Source: Lytechinus variegatus (Eukaryota; Echinodermata; Echinoidea; Temnopleuroida; Toxopneustidae). Taken from it: a stretch of 64,000 bases of DNA. Position 1 is the first letter of the stretch. Each line of letters begins with the position of its first letter. A program made the translations under genes and the position numbers. Positions 34,946 through 45,964 of this stretch are shown here, piece by piece. The stretch lies in contig NC_054742.1 of assembly GCF_018143015.1 (NCBI RefSeq), positions 14,987,632 to 15,051,631 on the forward strand, in the 5' to 3' direction. Under the pieces are notes generated by a model. That model was not told where the DNA came from and did not search any database. It saw only the letters and a program-made list of their open reading frames with translations.

Positions 34946-35184
34946 TGAGATATATGAACTTTACTACTCTACTACTGAAGCTGTTCTCACTCAACATTCC
35001 TTCTGGTTTACAGTTCTTTTCAGGACTATATATTTTCAAGAAAGAATATTCTACTCTCAAATCTCCACTTTCTCGCCTATCCACTTCTTCTCTTCTTCTA
35101 TCCACTGTTTCTATAACACTCCACATGGTGTACCGTTAACCACATCAGCAATAATCCTGATCATCGTACATGTATCACCCACAA

Positions 35185-35785
35185 AAAAAAGTGAGTCACC
35201 TTGACTCACTTTGGCGAGTCACCAGTTTGTCCGTATAGCGAAACACTTTTACGAATATGTGAGTCACCATGACTCATTAAAGATGAGTCTGATCATAGAA
35301 GACTAATTTTTAATGCATCATAGTGAGTTAGTGACTCATCTTTGCCTTGCAGACTCATTTGTAATGAGTCATGGTGACTCACATAATCTAAAGACTCACT
35401 TCAAATGAGTCACCTGACTCATTTAAAGTGAGTCATTAAGACGCAGACTCATTTGTAATGAGTCGTGGTGACTCATATAATCTCCAGACTCACTTTAAAT
35501 GAGTCACACTGACTCGTTTGAAGTGAGTCAGTAAGACTCAGACTCGTTTGGAATGTCACGGTGACTCATGTGATCCTTCTAGTGTGTCGTTATACGGACA
35601 AACCAGTGACTCATCAATGATGAGTCAGGGTGATCGACTCACTTTTTGCCTAGGTGAGTCACATGACTTAGTTTGTTTTACTTAAATGAGTCATTACTTC
35701 TGTTCGTAGATCAAGCCTCTTGACTCACTTCATGTATGAAGAAGTGAGTCAAGGCGACTCAACTGAAAATGAGTCAAATACATAA
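35185..35785. mobile_element. Palindromic repeat rich in TGASTCA motifs
   Basis: About 600 bases hold roughly 20 copies of TGAGTCA or TGACTCA spaced 10-40 bases apart. The motifs are embedded in an inverted structure: GTCACCAGTTTGTCCGTATA (35219-35238) on the left and TATACGGACAAACCAGTGAC (35590-35609) on the right. AAAGTGAGTC / GACTCACTTT occur outside these. Hairpin-rich, with no open frame. Clear target duplications were not found. TGASTCA is the AP-1/bZIP consensus. Confidence 0.65.
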
Positions 35786-36234
35786 TGATAATTAAACCAA
35801 AAGAGAAGGGTGTAAAATGATGCCAAATAAAATAAATGGTCTGTTGTCATCATAGGGGCTTTTCCAATAATGATTAACAATAACATTTTCCAAGTAAACA
35901 TAGATCATCAGCAAAATCGAATGGATCAGGAAGTCTCTTTGCAATTTGCATGCTTTAGAAGTGCATGCCGATTATGATGGACCTACAACGTACAGATCAA
36001 TAGCCTAATGCTAACTTAACAGACACATCACAATCAGTTAAAGCAAAAGAACTAAAATGTATAAATGCATTGTACATGCCATCTGATTTATTTCCTCTCA
36101 ACAATAAATCTCCGGAGTCACCACCAATATTACCAAACAAAAGTGACCATTATGCATCAGTGATGTAACCACAACAGACAGAAATGTGTTTCATGGGATA
36201 AATGTTAAAGAGTTTATACGTATCTCACTAATCA
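35786..36234. other. No gene recognised
   Basis: AT-rich sequence with no recognisable feature. Confidence 0.4.
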
Positions 36235-36890
36235 ACTATTGCGAGCGCGAAGCGCGAGCTGAAAAATTAGGATAGACTGGAAGAGGGGTTATTCTAAGGA
36301 TTTTTCTGCAGGAATTCACTATGACTGTAGTATTTCACTAATGATGCGAGCGCGAAGTGCGAGCTGAAATTTTTTGATGTTGAGATCAGAAAAATTGACA
36401 TTTTATGGACTGATTTTAGCAGACATCTCACCAATCAGCTAATGCGAATGTTAGCACGGACAGGAAATGTTTTTTATTAAGACCTTAAATAGGGCAATCA
36501 CTTTAAGAAGTCATGAAAAAGAAGCAAATGTCACCACATGAAATAATAATAACTCGAATTGCGAGGAAATATATTTTGTGTACAGTATATTGATTTGAAA
36601 ACAGGAGGTTTTAGTACAACAGGATTATATTTCTCATTAAACAGTCTATGCGAGCACCAGGAACAATAAAGACATAGAGGCCCTGAGCAAATAATATTTA
36701 ATAAAGTTGTGAAAAAGTGTTTGTTATAACATGATAATATAACATTTATAATGAACATAATTTCTTCTTTTCTTACTACGTTTCTCTTCCTTTCTCCCTC
36801 TTTTTCTCCTTTTCCCGTTTTTTTTACCAGCCGATGGGGGGGGGCACGTGCCCCCCATGCCCCCCCCCGTAGTTACGCCACTGCCACTAA
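36235..36890 (+). repeat. GCGAGCGCGAA-module repeat, second copy
   Basis: GCGAGCGCGAAGCGCGAGCT at 36240 and GCGAGCGCGAAGTGCGAGCT at 36345 start modules like those at 9150. The copy ends with a G run, C runs and CCCGTAGTTACGCCACTG at 36866-36890. Confidence 0.65.
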
Positions 36891-37899
36891 AATCACAAGT
36901 TAGGACATTTGGGAGTGGTTGATATGCATGGTGTTCTTGGATATTCCTTCATTGTTGCAGTGTACTGTACTTATATAATTTTCATAAATTCAATTTGTGT
37001 TACAAGTAAGCCTATTCTAAACTCATACGAAAGGAAAAATGACAAAAATTGTTGGGACCATGTACAAAGTGATCTTTTTCTTGCAGCGGACTTTCAGATT
37101 CCTTTCTCATTTCCTTTTCTGCTTTCTTGCTTGGGGTTGCTTGAAAGAAGTTTGTTATTTTGAAATACTTTTTGCGCTTTGCATCCATTTTTAGCCTCAA
37201 ATATGTCCGCGATATTATCAGGATAATTTGCTCAAGAGCTTATACATGTTTTATGACCAGCGCGTTTTGTAATATATGCGCAAAGAAAAAATTTTGGTAG
37301 CTTGTTAATTTCGCGCATTGGAATTTGGTTATAATAACTTTTTATGACAGCGATGCCTGGCGATTTACTTATTTTACATAACAAAAATGAAGTGATATTC
37401 AAAAGGGTTGTAGATTAAATGGGACAAACATCATGCATTTGGATGTTGGGAGGGGTAAATCTTAGAAAAGTTATTTGTACTTTTTAAAGATCTACCCCTC
37501 TGGGATTTACGTCCATGGGGTTTTCCCCGTTTATCGTGCCACCCTTTTACTCCCGTTTATTTTCCCATCCTTTTGAATTAATTGATTTATCAAAATTAAT
37601 TTATTCACCACTGGTGGGATGGAACACCCTATCAACAAAAATTGTTTTTCGTCGGGTCCTTTTATGTCAGGTGTTGAAAAATATCATTTTAAACATTTCA
37701 TTCTTTTTCATCTTGAACCTCCACCCATCTGTTTAAAAGTCCTGGGAAAGAACGTTTTTTATCTAATAACAATATACACAAATTGCGAGGGAAACAAACT
37801 GATTGATAGCAGGCTATAATTATCAATCATCATAATCAAACTTTTCATTTTTTCATCATCGTTACTATAATTTTTCTACCCTAAATTATTTGGGGATGA
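36891..37899. other. No gene recognised
   Basis: No exon or bounded repeat recognised. Open frames of 60-84 codons here have no family resemblance. Confidence 0.4.
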
Positions 37900-38340
37900 T
37901 AATACAGGCCATCCCCCCACTTGAAATATTGGGGGGGGGATATATCCCCCATCCCCCCGTGATCGACACCCATGGTTCATAATATAAAAAAAATCAGCTC
38001 GCGCTTCGCGCTCGCAGTATTGAGATGTTAATCATGATTACAACTATAAAAAGTACTTCATGTGTTTAGATGTAATTCTAACAAAATCTATAAGCGCTTG
38101 ACACTCGACTGGGGTACACTCTTAATTGATTAAAAAAAATAGTCCTTAAAATGTCCGAGTTTGGGGGTCAATCTATACAAAAAAATGTCAGCTCTCCCTT
38201 CGCACTTGCATTGTTTGTTTTTAGGTATGTATCATGATTACAAAAAATTGCTTATAATGTTTCTCTTTAGGTCTGAGCTCAGCATCAAAATTTTCAGCTC
38301 GCACTTCGCGCTAGCATGATATGATCAGTGAGATACATAT
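37900..38340 (-). repeat. GCGAGCGCGAA-module repeat, inverted copy
   Basis: AGCTCGCGCTTCGCGCTCGC at 37997 and weaker copies at 38188 and 38297 are the reverse complement of the modules at 9150 and 36235. It is preceded by a C/G-run block at 37908-37965. Confidence 0.6.
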
Positions 38341-38579
38341 CCGTTTAATGGCACAGACCTTAAAATGTCTCTATTTTAGGTCCTCCACCTGGCAATTAAG
38401 AGCGCTTCGTGCACCCATGCACTTGACTCCAAATTTTTGTTACTTGCCCCGCCCCCCGCGCCACTACCATACGTACGTACGTGACATAATATTTATTTCA
38501 AATCTTCATACATGTATGTATGATGTGTCTCCGACTAAATAAGTTGCAGCAATGAGTATCCAATGCGATAAATCAGTTG

Positions 38580-38984
38580 TCGATCCATTTTTTATAGGTT
38601 TTTTTATTTTTCTCATGGACCTATTATACTTAATATGTAAATGTGTTTGTTAATTTCTCTTTGTATATATGTTTGATCGTTTTATGATTTCTGTATACGG
38701 TGTATGCTGATTCATTTATTTTTTTTTGTTTATTTTTTATTCATTGTATATATGTATTGTTTATTTCTTTATTTTATCTTATTTTTATTCATAAAATGTA
38801 CTTATGAAAGGGGGCCTTAACCCTACAAGCTCTGCTTTTTAGTTGGCCTCCAAGTTCTCTTTCGATTTCATAGTATTATAGAAATGATTTATATATTATA
38901 TTTTGTAAATATGTATATTGAACTATCATTGTAAATGTAAAAAGATTGAAAGAGAAAATAAATGAATTGAATTGAATTGAATAG
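38580..38984 (+). mobile_element. LINE-like 3' end with (GAATT)n tail
   Basis: Sequence containing GGGGGCCTTAACCCTACAAG and AAAGATTGAAAGAGAAAATA ends in GAATTGAATTGAATTGAAT, a tandem tail typical of some non-LTR retrotransposon 3' ends. No coding part survives. A similar tail in reverse lies at 51180-51200. Confidence 0.5.
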
Positions 38985-40684
38985 GGCACAGTAGTCATGT
39001 TAGCATGGTTAGTCTGCGCATGGATTAACAGAGCTCAGCTCGACGTCGGATCCGGATACGCAGATTTCGGATCGGACGTACCTGACCGACCATCTCTGTC
39101 TACGTCTGAGAGATAGCTGATTTTTGGTAATGACGGATTTGGTCGAGTGATGGACGACGAGCTGCGAGCTGAACGGGGCCTAGAATCTATCATGGTAAAT
39201 TCTCACTTCTGATATATTTTTTGGATTTTTTTGATGTAACAGTGAACTACTTGTCATGTTCAGTAAAATTTTGTGTCTACTTTAGAACATTTTCAAGTCG
39301 TAATTTTGAAAAGCTTTGACTTGGATACACTTGGCAACGAGACTCTTCCATTCGGCCGAGCTGTCTCTCCAGCTGTTCTAACGTAGCGTACCGTACCATA
39401 CCCACGCCAGGAGTCGCCCGTGCAAAACGAGGGAGACACAGGGGTAGATTGGGGTCTCGATAGTAATCTTAATAAATTGTGGAAACAGAAATTATGCACT
39501 TGCCACGATTATATGGATGAAGGTCCATTGTGACACACAAATCCTGACATCACGGCACAGACTGGAACCTCAAAAAAACCCGAAAAGTTCTGAACTTCTG
39601 ACTTTGTTCTGTCGCGATACCCCACACCCCCACTCATTCAATGAACAAGGTTATGATATAACCTTTTTCTCAGTTATAATATCTCCATGTGTGGCAAAAT
39701 AAGGGTGGCAATGTTTGGCTTATTTTCTCTTTTTCTTTGTGGCAAATGCTTGATTTTTTTACACTGACAGTTTTTGTTACACCTATCATTGATACATCTT
39801 GGCTCTTATTTAAATTTGATTCTTTATATAATTTTTTTTCTTAATTAAAAATAGAGATCAAAAAATGAAAATTTTCTTGCCATATTACTTTCCACCAATA
39901 GAGGGCGTACACAAAAATATGCCCAAAATTCAAGTTTTTGAGTGCTCTGGTGAATACAAAAATTATTTCCAAGTTACTAATGAAAAATAAATTGCAACTG
40001 TATGGAAATTAGTAATTTTGGTTACAAAAGTGATATCTTAATAATTTTTTAAAGTGTGTGCTCTGTACAACTTTGGCATACCATAGTCCTACCTGTAGAT
40101 TCCCCACAGGCAGGGTGGTAGCAGTGAACAAGTAGCAGTGCACACCCCCAGCCAGTCTCAGTCTCCCGTAAGTTTCAAAACAAAATGGCCGATCGAGACC
40201 GAGGTTATATTTTGTACTTTTGAGGTTCCAGTCTGTGCATCGATGTCAGGATTTTTGTATGATCACGATAGACCTTCACCCATAATCGTAAGTGCATAAT
40301 TTCCGCAAATAAAATTCAGAACAAACAGACTCAGGGATAGCACTATCCCATACTCGGTGAAATTGCTGAACGAACTCTAAATTGAACATAAAACCTCAAG
40401 TACCCCAATGAACTAAGTAATTGAAACCAATATTCTTATCTTTTTACATCTACTTCAAGTCAGTTTTATATGTAAGTTCCAGTAATTAATCATTTAATAA
40501 CAAATATTTAGGGTAAATTATTTTTATATATTTCAACATTTTAGCCAGTTTTTGTGTCTTAATATTTTTGGGCGAGGAAATGTTTAAAAATCTGTTACCA
40601 TGGTTACAGCATTGTCGTTGGAACACTCTCCCCCTGAGGTTTGTCGGAATATGCTAATGATGGTGTGTGTGAGGGTGTATGTGT

Positions 40685-41218
40685 CCCGGGGGGGGGGGCA
40701 CTCAGTATATAATGCATAGTGGGTATGTGCCGCGGAGGGGACCCCCATTTTTACACTCAAATTTCCGTTCCAAGGCATAGCATTTTTGTCTTATTGAGAA
40801 AAAGAACAAAGAAAGCCGCTCCAAGGCATACCATTTTCTTCTTATCGAGAAAAAAATAAGACAGAAATCCGCTCCAAAGCTTCGCATATTTTTCGTTACG
40901 CCGTTCCGGTCGCATTGATCTGCTGCGATTTTGGTGAAAAGCGGCCGCCGAGCGCTGTCCGACCATCGTCTCTGTGCGAGCGCACCCGGCGGAGGCCGCG
41001 CTAGCTGCATCATGCACGCTTGCCCATTCCATAGGGGTGCACTATGCACGTACTCATTTGCTGGCGATCCGTTCCAAGGACCCCGTTTTCACAAAATTGT
41101 AGTTCCGAAGCCCGTTCCGAGGACCCTCCTTTTTACAATAAGCCCGCTCCGGGGCCCCGTTTTTTGTCTCGCCCGCGGCACACCCCTACCACTTTTTTGG
41201 TCGAGTGCCCCCCCCGGG
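40685..41218. mobile_element. GC-rich non-autonomous element, 8-bp target duplication
   Basis: Direct repeats GTATGTGT flank it (40677-40684 and 41219-41226), although the target is TG-repetitive. The inverted ends are CCCGGGGGGGGGGGCACTC and GAGTGCCCCCCCCGGG. Internal inverted GTTCCAAGG / CCGCTCCAAGG modules recur. It is much more GC-rich than its surroundings, giving spurious open frames on both strands. Confidence 0.75.
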
Positions 41219-42106
41219 GTATGTGTATGCTGTGTGTGTGAGAGAATGAGATGTATATTTCTTAGGGCGGGGATAATGCTTCATGTACCTTGTTCGGATC
41301 AGGAAGGGGGGGGGGGTTATCTTCCAATATAGTTCACACTCTGTAACCCAATATAATTTCATCACATAGAGTATCATTGTCACATATGGGTCAATTTTTT
41401 GTTTCTCATTAAATTATCAATATTTCAATCTGTGTGATTCATCTTCCATCCTTCCTCTTTCTTTTGTATGCCTTTTCCCTTTCACCTTTTCTCTTATTTC
41501 TCCCCTCCTTAACTTCAGTATCTTCTCCCCCTCCTTTCCTTCTTCGCCTTTTTTTTTTCTCCTCCATCTACGTGCATATTCTTTATTACCTTTCCCTGAA
41601 TTCATATATTGGTTTTCAAACTGATCTCGTATTATACATCTAAATTGTGTTTAAAATGTATTACTTTCATGAAATTACGAATGTATGATTATGTGATATA
41701 TTTTTCTTAACTAATATTTGTATTTACTTTGTTTGGATTATTATGATTATGTAATGCCTCTTTTGTAAACTCATCGCAATTCGACTTTGTCGCAATGATG
41801 TTTTTATCAATAAACCAGTTATCTATTTCTGTTTCCAATTTTATTGACTAATATAAAGAGACCCCAATCTACCCACTTGTTCACTGCAACCATCCTGCCT
41901 GTGAGTGTGAGGAATCTACTTTAAAAAATCATTAAAATATCACTTTTGTGACCAAAATTACTACGGTAATTTCTTTACAGTTGCAATTTATTTTTCATTA
42001 GTAACTTGGGAATAATTTTTGTATTTCTTGGAAGAAAAAAATCTTTGAAAAGGATCATACCGTATCTTGGCACTAATCAACATCCCCCGCTATATACCTA
42101 TTCCTG

Positions 42107-42855
42107 AAGGGGTACTTTAGGCTGAAGAAAATAATACAGTTTTAACAGTAAAGTGAGACGAACAAAACACTGACAAATTGATAAAAATTGGAAATGAGTA
42201 GAAAAAATTTGGTTTCTTAAAATTTTGCATTAGGCCCTATTTCGGTGAAATTTATATTCATGTCTCCAGGAATATGCTATGAGGGTCTGTTGTATCATTC
42301 ATAATTAGGTTTATTTAAAATTTTTCCACACAGAATATTGCTTCAAAGATCATCATTTTGTTACTCGGGCGACATACATACATTTGAGACAATTACGAGC
42401 CCATTTCAAATTTTCAATAAAATCAGAAAAAGGGGAAAGAGCTTGAGGATATGCCATTATCGTTCCATTTACAGAGCTGCCAATTAAGTAGTTCGGATTT
42501 TCAGTATTTAGTACTGAAAAATAAGAAGAATACTGATGGTTTCATGCAAAATACTGATTTCTATAGTTTCAGTTTTATGTGTTGTCCTATGGTATTTCTT
42601 TGAAAATACTGATTTCCTCACCAAAATACTGATTTTCAGCATTAAAAATACTGAAATGTTCTTGTTCAGGTTGGCAGCTCTGCATTTATTCATGGCCACA
42701 TGCTGCTCAGTAATATCAGTTGCAAAATACAGTGTTTAATTTTTAATATTCAAGAATTTATTATTTTTTATCAGATTTTGATGAATTTCCAGCAATTTGC
42801 TCATCTAATTTTAACTCAATTTATTCATATAATGTTGGGCCCAGAATACCCCTCT
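42107..42855. mobile_element. Diverged fold-back element, interrupted
   Basis: The left end AGGGGTACTTTAGGCTGAAG pairs with the right end GGGCCCAGAATACCCCT. The inner right arm has TATCAGATTTTGATGAATTT. TTAA flanks are not retained. It holds the younger MITE at 42472-42682. Confidence 0.55.
42472..42682. mobile_element. 211-bp MITE with CAGAGCTGCCAA ends
   Basis: Inverted ends CAGAGCTGCCAA and TTGGCAGCTCTG are flanked by CATTTA directly on both sides (42466-42471, 42683-42688). The interior repeats AAAATACTGATTTYC in both orientations. hAT-like in terminus style, but with a 6-base duplication as read. Confidence 0.7.
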
Positions 42856-43497
42856 AATTCGTTCGAGGTATATTATAAATTACTTGGTATAAAAAAGGAG
42901 ACAAGTTTTAAAGAGAGAAATTATTCACTAACATCACTATTGGTGCCCTTGGCACTGTTTGTATAAACATTAGCACCACTGTTAGCTTCTGCTAAGCCTT
43001 TTAGTGTTAGATTATAAGGAATTCAACTAAGGTTCTGTGAGTTTATCAATACCGGTAGGCCTACTTTTAGTGCTATGTTAGTGAAAACAATGCGTCTAGC
43101 GGTGGTCGCCTGTGAAAGGTGTGTCTGGCCCTAATGTTAGCGTTCTGGTACGCTAACAACGCTTCTGTGCGCTCGCCACAGAGCGCTCAAAAACTTGAAT
43201 TTTGGGCATATTTTTGTGTACGCCTTCTGTTGGTGGAAAGTTATACGGCAAGAAAATTTTTCAATCTCTATTTTTAATTTTTAAAAATTCAAAGAATTAA
43301 ATTTACATAAGAGCCAAGTTATATTATGATTAGCTGTAATGAAACCTGACAGTGTAAGAAAATCAAGCATTTGTCCCATAGAAAAAAGAGAAAATAAGCC
43401 AAACATAGCCACCCTTATTTTGCCACACATTGAGATGTAACTGAGAACAAGGTTATATCATAACCTTGTTCATTGAATGAGTGAATCTACCCCAGTC

Positions 43498-44047
43498 CCC
43501 CGGGGGGGGGTCACTTACATTGACGAGTGGATACCATGCGCGACCAAAAAAATACGTAAAAAGGATGTCTTTTTCACGATAGGGCACGTTACATACGTAA
43601 CGTGATAAGGGTGTCAAAAATACAAAAATAATGAAAAAAGGGTATCTATTTTGCTAGGAAAATTACGTGTTTAGGGTCGAAATTGTGGGGATGATAAAAC
43701 AAAATCAAAATGTTTTATAAAGGATGTCCTATCTGCCCCAACACTTCGTGTTAAGAGTCCTATTTGCGCGAGGTGTAGAAGGTGGGGTCGTACTAAACCA
43801 AATAAGGTAAAGCCGACGACCGAAGGACCCATAACAATAAAACATTCCTGTACTTGTTTAGGGGTTGATTTCAGGGAATATTTGCCAAGATTATCGTTTT
43901 GTTTCCAATACTTGTTAAGGGTAGGGTTACACACGCCAATACTTGAGGGTGCATTTTCAGAATATGGAAATTACGTGTTTAGGGTGCTTTTCGAGACCCC
44001 ATGGTCGCGCATGGTATCCACTCGTGAATGGAAGTGGCCCCCCTGGG
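43498..44047. mobile_element. CCCCGGGG-ended DNA element, uninterrupted copy
   Basis: Direct repeats CCCAGTC flank it (43491-43497 and 44048-44054). It has the same inverted termini as 28499-30419 and serves as the reference without insertions. It lies in the right arm of the long inverted repeat: joining its flanks restores ATCTACCCCAGTC next to CAGTGTCTCCCTCG, which matches the left arm. Confidence 0.8.
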
Positions 44048-44365
44048 CCCAGTCCAGTGTCTCCCTCGTTTTGCATGGTCGACTCCTGGGCCCCGGCCCG
44101 CAAAGCGGGCTGGAGCTCCCTGGGTTACAGCTGTTTCAGCCCATTTGCCAGGGCAGTTCGCAGAGCAACTACACAGTAGGCCAAGGGTTTTGGTTCTGCA
44201 CGCTGCTGGCTTTTTTTCGCTTCCCACCTTTATGACTAGACCAAAAGCTTCAGTCTCTGTATTATTTGGTTGTTCCGCTGAACTGCATTGGCTTCACTCA
44301 CCAATATTCTTGCAGCACTTGTTAAACTTCAGAATTGTAGACAGTGGATGGTAGTGAATAGGCTA

Positions 44366-45020
44366 ATTTAATGACTTGCACAATCTTCCGAAGGTCCAGT
44401 TAGACGTTGGTGGCACACTCAATAGACCCTCAGTAAAAATGTAAAATCTTGGTGTTATATTTGATTCCCACATGTCAATGTCGTACCACACCTCTCATAT
44501 CCTGTAGTCACTTTTTAAGAACATAAGTCATGTAAGTCTAGAACCAAGTTCATCGACCAGTGGCAGTCTGCCTGTCACAATGCTGTTAGTTCATTAGTTC
44601 TGTCTCATATTGAATATTGCAATGGACTTCTTTCTACAATCCTCTCTAATCAATTAATTCATTTTCAACGACTGCACTTAGGTCAGCCATCGACCCTCTT
44701 TGTCTCACATGTTCATTAACTCATACATTAGCCGGTGATTTTGAGAACTTTTACTGTGTCAGCTTCAAAATACTGGAATGATATGCCTCTAATGATAAGA
44801 CATCAAATTAAATTTTCAAAAAGGCATTGAAAACCCATCTCTTTCGTAGTTTGTAGTTTCATAGTTTTAGCATTATAAAACTTATTTGAAGTAATTTCAT
44901 TGTACCTGGTAAGCGCTTAGGGGCTTATAGGAAAAGCGCCTTAGAAGTAATAAGTGTTATTATTATTATTTTCATTATTATTATTATTATTATTGTTGTT
45001 ACTATTATCATCATCATTAT
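44366..45020 (+). mobile_element. Decayed CR1/L2-like LINE 3' fragment
   Basis: Broken frames encode NLGVIFDSHMSM, LSHIEYCNGLLS and SASKYWNDMPLMIRHQIKFS..ALKTHLF, the end of a CR1/L2-type reverse transcriptase. The 3' end, AAGCGCTTAGGGGCTTATAG then (TTA)n at 44960-44995, is typical. Several stops are present. Confidence 0.75.
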
Positions 45021-45055
45021 GAAAAACTTTAATCCTATAATTGCTCCATTTTTAA

Positions 45056-45748
45056 AGGTCAAATTCATCCCAGAAAAATTGGTCAAGTTGGTCCTTATTG
45101 TCATTTTGGATCTATAAAGAAAAATTCACACTGAAAATTTCATCAAGAGCATTAAAGATATATTGTTACCCTGGTCAATGGCTTCTTGCATGCCCACATA
45201 CAATTTTTTGCACCTTCTCCACTCCATGGGGAGCATTCCAACAAGAGTTCCAAGACTCAATTCTTCGGCATACTACATCTGGATGGAGAGTGGCAAATCG
45301 TAAATTCACGCCTTGCCAAGGATGCTAGGCCGTGATGGGATTCAAGCAAACTGTTTTCCCCCTTACCATTATATTCATATCTCAGTGACAATGATAGAGT
45401 TAATGAAGTCCCTTACTTATTATATTACTTTGTTTCTTGAGTTATATGATAATTCAATCTTTACAGATAAGATTTGACAATAAGGACAAACTTGACTACA
45501 TTATGATATAAATGTTTATACAATTTCAATTCCACATGTTCAGGAGGAATACAACCTTGTTTCAAAGGACAATGAGGAGAAAAGTATATTTCATATAACA
45601 AAATTTAAAAGAAATGGTGAAATAGAGTGACACCATCAGTCCTCATTTGCCTACAGACCAGGATGTGCATATAACTTTAAAAAATTTATGCTTGTTGTAT
45701 TTTCCTCTTTTTATTCAAATCAACTTTTTGTTGGGATGGACTTATCCT
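45056..45748. mobile_element. Fold-back MITE, TTAA family
   Basis: The left end AGGTCAAATTCATCCC pairs with the right end GGGATGGACTTATCCT. Flanks are TTAA (45052-45055) and TTCA (45749-45752). Inner arms share GTCAAGTTGGTCCTTATTGTC and TGCCTACAGACCAGGATGTG-type words with related copies. It lies just upstream of the kinase gene. Confidence 0.7.
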
Positions 45749-45964
45749 TTCAGTAAGAACATTGTGAATTACGCACTTCTGGAACGGAGATTAATGATGA
45801 GTAAATTTTAAGTCGCTGATTCTAAACTTTTTGACAGTGCATTTTGCATTTTCATGCATCAGTATCAACCATTACACAATGTGTGTGTTTTTTTACATGA
45901 TTTTAATATTTCAGATGACAATTCCTTTCTATGATGGAAGATTAGACTAAGATCAATTTCAAGG
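45749..45964 (+). other. 5' untranslated part of the kinase gene
   Basis: TTTAATATTTCAG at 45902-45914 is a good splice acceptor. The exon then starts at 45915, with in-frame stops before the ATG at 45965, which supports that start. No promoter element is identifiable; the upstream exon was not found. Confidence 0.5.

Larger units (their letters stand above)
39400..44100. repeat. Rearranged long inverted repeat with nested insertions
   Basis: The left arm (about 39610-40135) matches, in reverse complement, 43490-43175 and then 42040-41862. Landmarks: TCATTCAATGAACAAGGTTATGA-type sequence at 39635 against 43455-43480; ATATGCCCAAAATTCAAGTT at 39917 against 43190-43210; AAGTTACTAATGAAAAATAA at 39971 against 41985-42005. 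A smaller inverted pair is 39478-39590 / 40205-40320. GAGGGAGACAC at 39430 matches 44058-44070 beyond an insertion. The elements at 40685, 42107 (with 42472 inside) and 43498 cut the structure. No gene was recognised in it. Confidence 0.6.

Noticed and set aside
40702-41332. Open frames of 91-133 codons in the GC-rich block
   Set aside because: They lie within a transposon with target duplications; no homology and frames on both strands.
43882-44354. Open frames of 78-117 codons on both strands
   Set aside because: They cross the boundary of a DNA element and the inverted repeat arm; no domain seen.
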